From Bacteroidales bacterium (lineage in GTDB: Bacteria > Bacteroidota > Bacteroidia > Bacteroidales > UBA7960): a DNA stretch of 7,500 bases. The notes beneath the pieces were generated by a model. It was given only the letters and a program-made list of their open reading frames with translations. It did not search any database and was not told the DNA's origin. Numbering within the stretch: position 1 is the stretch's first letter; the number at the start of each line of letters is the position of its first letter. Shown here piece by piece: positions 7,401 through 7,500 of the stretch. The position numbers were made by a program, and so were the translations under genes. The stretch spans positions 1 through 7,500 of the forward strand of contig SKNE01000044.1 of the NCBI GenBank assembly GCA_007120675.1. The letters run 5' to 3'.

Positions 7401-7500
7401 GGGGTGTTCTCTTTTATGGCGATGAGCAGGTTGTCCTCGTTGTTGTATTCGAAGGGTGTGATCAGGGGAATCTCCACCCACCCCGGCTCATTCATCACAC
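4433..7500 (-). CDS. Large modular T9SS-secreted protein, C-terminal part (N-terminus outside window)
   Basis: The frame is open to the window edge, so this is a partial gene of at least 1021 residues. Its first visible ATG lies inside a domain and is not a credible start. Numbering from that ATG: ~1-84 is the end of a beta domain ending in YRPNIRLWF, frequent in Bacteroidetes secreted proteins. ~91-189 is an ASH/choice-of-anchor-D-like immunoglobulin-type domain. ~193-318 is a short choice-of-anchor-J (cleaved-adhesin-like) domain, and ~326-420 is fibronectin type III (YRIYLGTDNP ... TYYWQV). ~428-583 is a full choice-of-anchor-J domain (GFEEEDGLVPPQGW ... VAIDDIHID). ~588-690 is a second ASH-like domain, and ~694-855 is a third choice-of-anchor-J domain (GFESGVFPPHGW ... 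IKIDDVTI). ~856-935 resembles the chitobiase/beta-hexosaminidase C-terminal domain (FFTLDGGTP). ~944-1021 is a type A T9SS sorting domain (VYPNPVADLLHIE, GVYVLELQAGG, FRIIKK). It should cross the outer membrane by T9SS and stay surface-bound or be released. No catalytic domain is visible; one could lie upstream, so peptidase, adhesin or glycan-binding roles are all open. Confidence 0.92.
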   Translation of the reverse strand, partial: VMNEPGWVEIPLITPFEYNNEDNLLIAIKENTPGFRLNSQFYSSSAPGNMSILATKDASPPYDVNDPPLDGQILAYRPNIRLWFGEIPDGAAIAVVPSQLYFQYIREQEDKSLPVTIYNTGVDDLVIDGFEVEGLPYSSPFTGTIAPGQSASSHITFAPLAMGDYDAYFSFTGNMQDDPHQVYVTGVAMHELSIIETFQETTFPPDEWSVDENSWIRRGFGGYIGGGNATLQHPGQPGRLITPKINVQEGDQLIFYAAEFQDGELSVSYSPDQVSWTELASPELTRAYQPYVVDLDPAVGEHYIGFSGSPRVYLDYVITPPVAQEAPPQPAGQPLPPDGFEDAFLTQTLRWAASVFADGYRIYLGTDNPPGNVVDGQDLGTSRRFTTPALDYATTYYWQVVPYNSHGDAPDCPVWTFTTIGHEPVTVFPFLEGFEEEDGLVPPQGWINEDGHWDKTTNAHSGNYAARAPWNHPVDAILISPPILLPDNDVKDLVFYWINGDVFPTGTRVVGHDTLYVEISADRGQSWITGSILSAEESMSHYMPAKTYLHDFAGEEVHIRFRHSTDGNNQHAKSVAIDDIHIDTAVTEPVLWLSHSSWDAGSIPENTWLDSEHFTIRNLGGEILTISNAWFEGDYFTTTLDPAGVSLAFGEEYTFSFSFEPFEPGDFPNTFHLESNGGITAVSLDGNAQAVAPFVFEGFESGVFPPHGWMIHDEDGDEINWMIGYGHAIPPYNGQHSAISFSYVWGIGDLFPDNWLVTPKMEVGENQEFSFWVATEEVNYPHEHYSLYLSTTTNRLDQFTHHLHSETLQAKDTAWSERVFPLDEFAGQQVYMAFRHHDCSGQFLIKIDDVTIRDVFSVETPWADPEPGEVPAGTLVSLHTGTEGASIFFTLDGGTPDNESTPYEDPIAIDNDTHIRAVAFKNDMYSQVADFHYTISTVHAGSAQSGHWRVYPNPVADLLHIEHRSEQPAEARLFGVQGEQVASISLQGDETQLPLKHLGPGVYVLELQAGGERVHFRIIKK

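Overview
The window looks like chromosomal DNA from a GC-rich member of the Bacteroidota (Bacteroidales-like). Three things point there: a C-terminal type IX secretion (T9SS) sorting domain, a lipid-free exported FISUMP-domain protein with the N-terminal module common in this phylum, and three copies of the octamer TATATTTG upstream of genes, which fits the Bacteroidetes -7 consensus TAnnTTTG. Only one gene has an obvious Shine-Dalgarno sequence, which is also usual for the phylum. All supported genes lie on the minus strand, so transcription runs from high to low coordinates.

Layout in transcription order. 7500-4433 is the C-terminal ~1020 residues of a large secreted modular protein ending in a T9SS sorting domain; its N-terminus lies outside the window. 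4432-4200 is a gene-free gap holding a seven-unit 13-bp tandem repeat, a probable terminator and the promoter of the next gene. 4162-2885 encodes an exported FISUMP-domain protein. 2779-2372 encodes a DCC-family (DUF393) CxxC protein that may be cotranscribed with it. 2247-1018 encodes ornithine aminotransferase (rocD), with its own promoter, a Shine-Dalgarno sequence and a strong terminator at 961-990. 887-246 encodes an ArsM-like SAM-dependent methyltransferase with the three-cysteine signature of arsenite methyltransferases. 222-31 is a lysine-rich reading frame with a CC...C tail, interrupted by one in-frame stop; it is best read as a 39-residue small protein or as a broken ~62-residue gene.

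The genes do not form one pathway. Two are surface or exported proteins, one belongs to arginine/ornithine catabolism, one is a predicted thiol redox protein and one is a probable arsenic (metalloid) methyltransferase. The clearest non-gene signal is the compact junction architecture. At all three promoters the T-tract of the preceding terminator, or terminator-like hairpin, lies where the -33 element should be. I did not see a phage, insertion sequence, CRISPR array, tRNA or rRNA. I see no convincing new multi-gene system; the methyltransferase plus Cys-tailed small reading frame is the nearest candidate.
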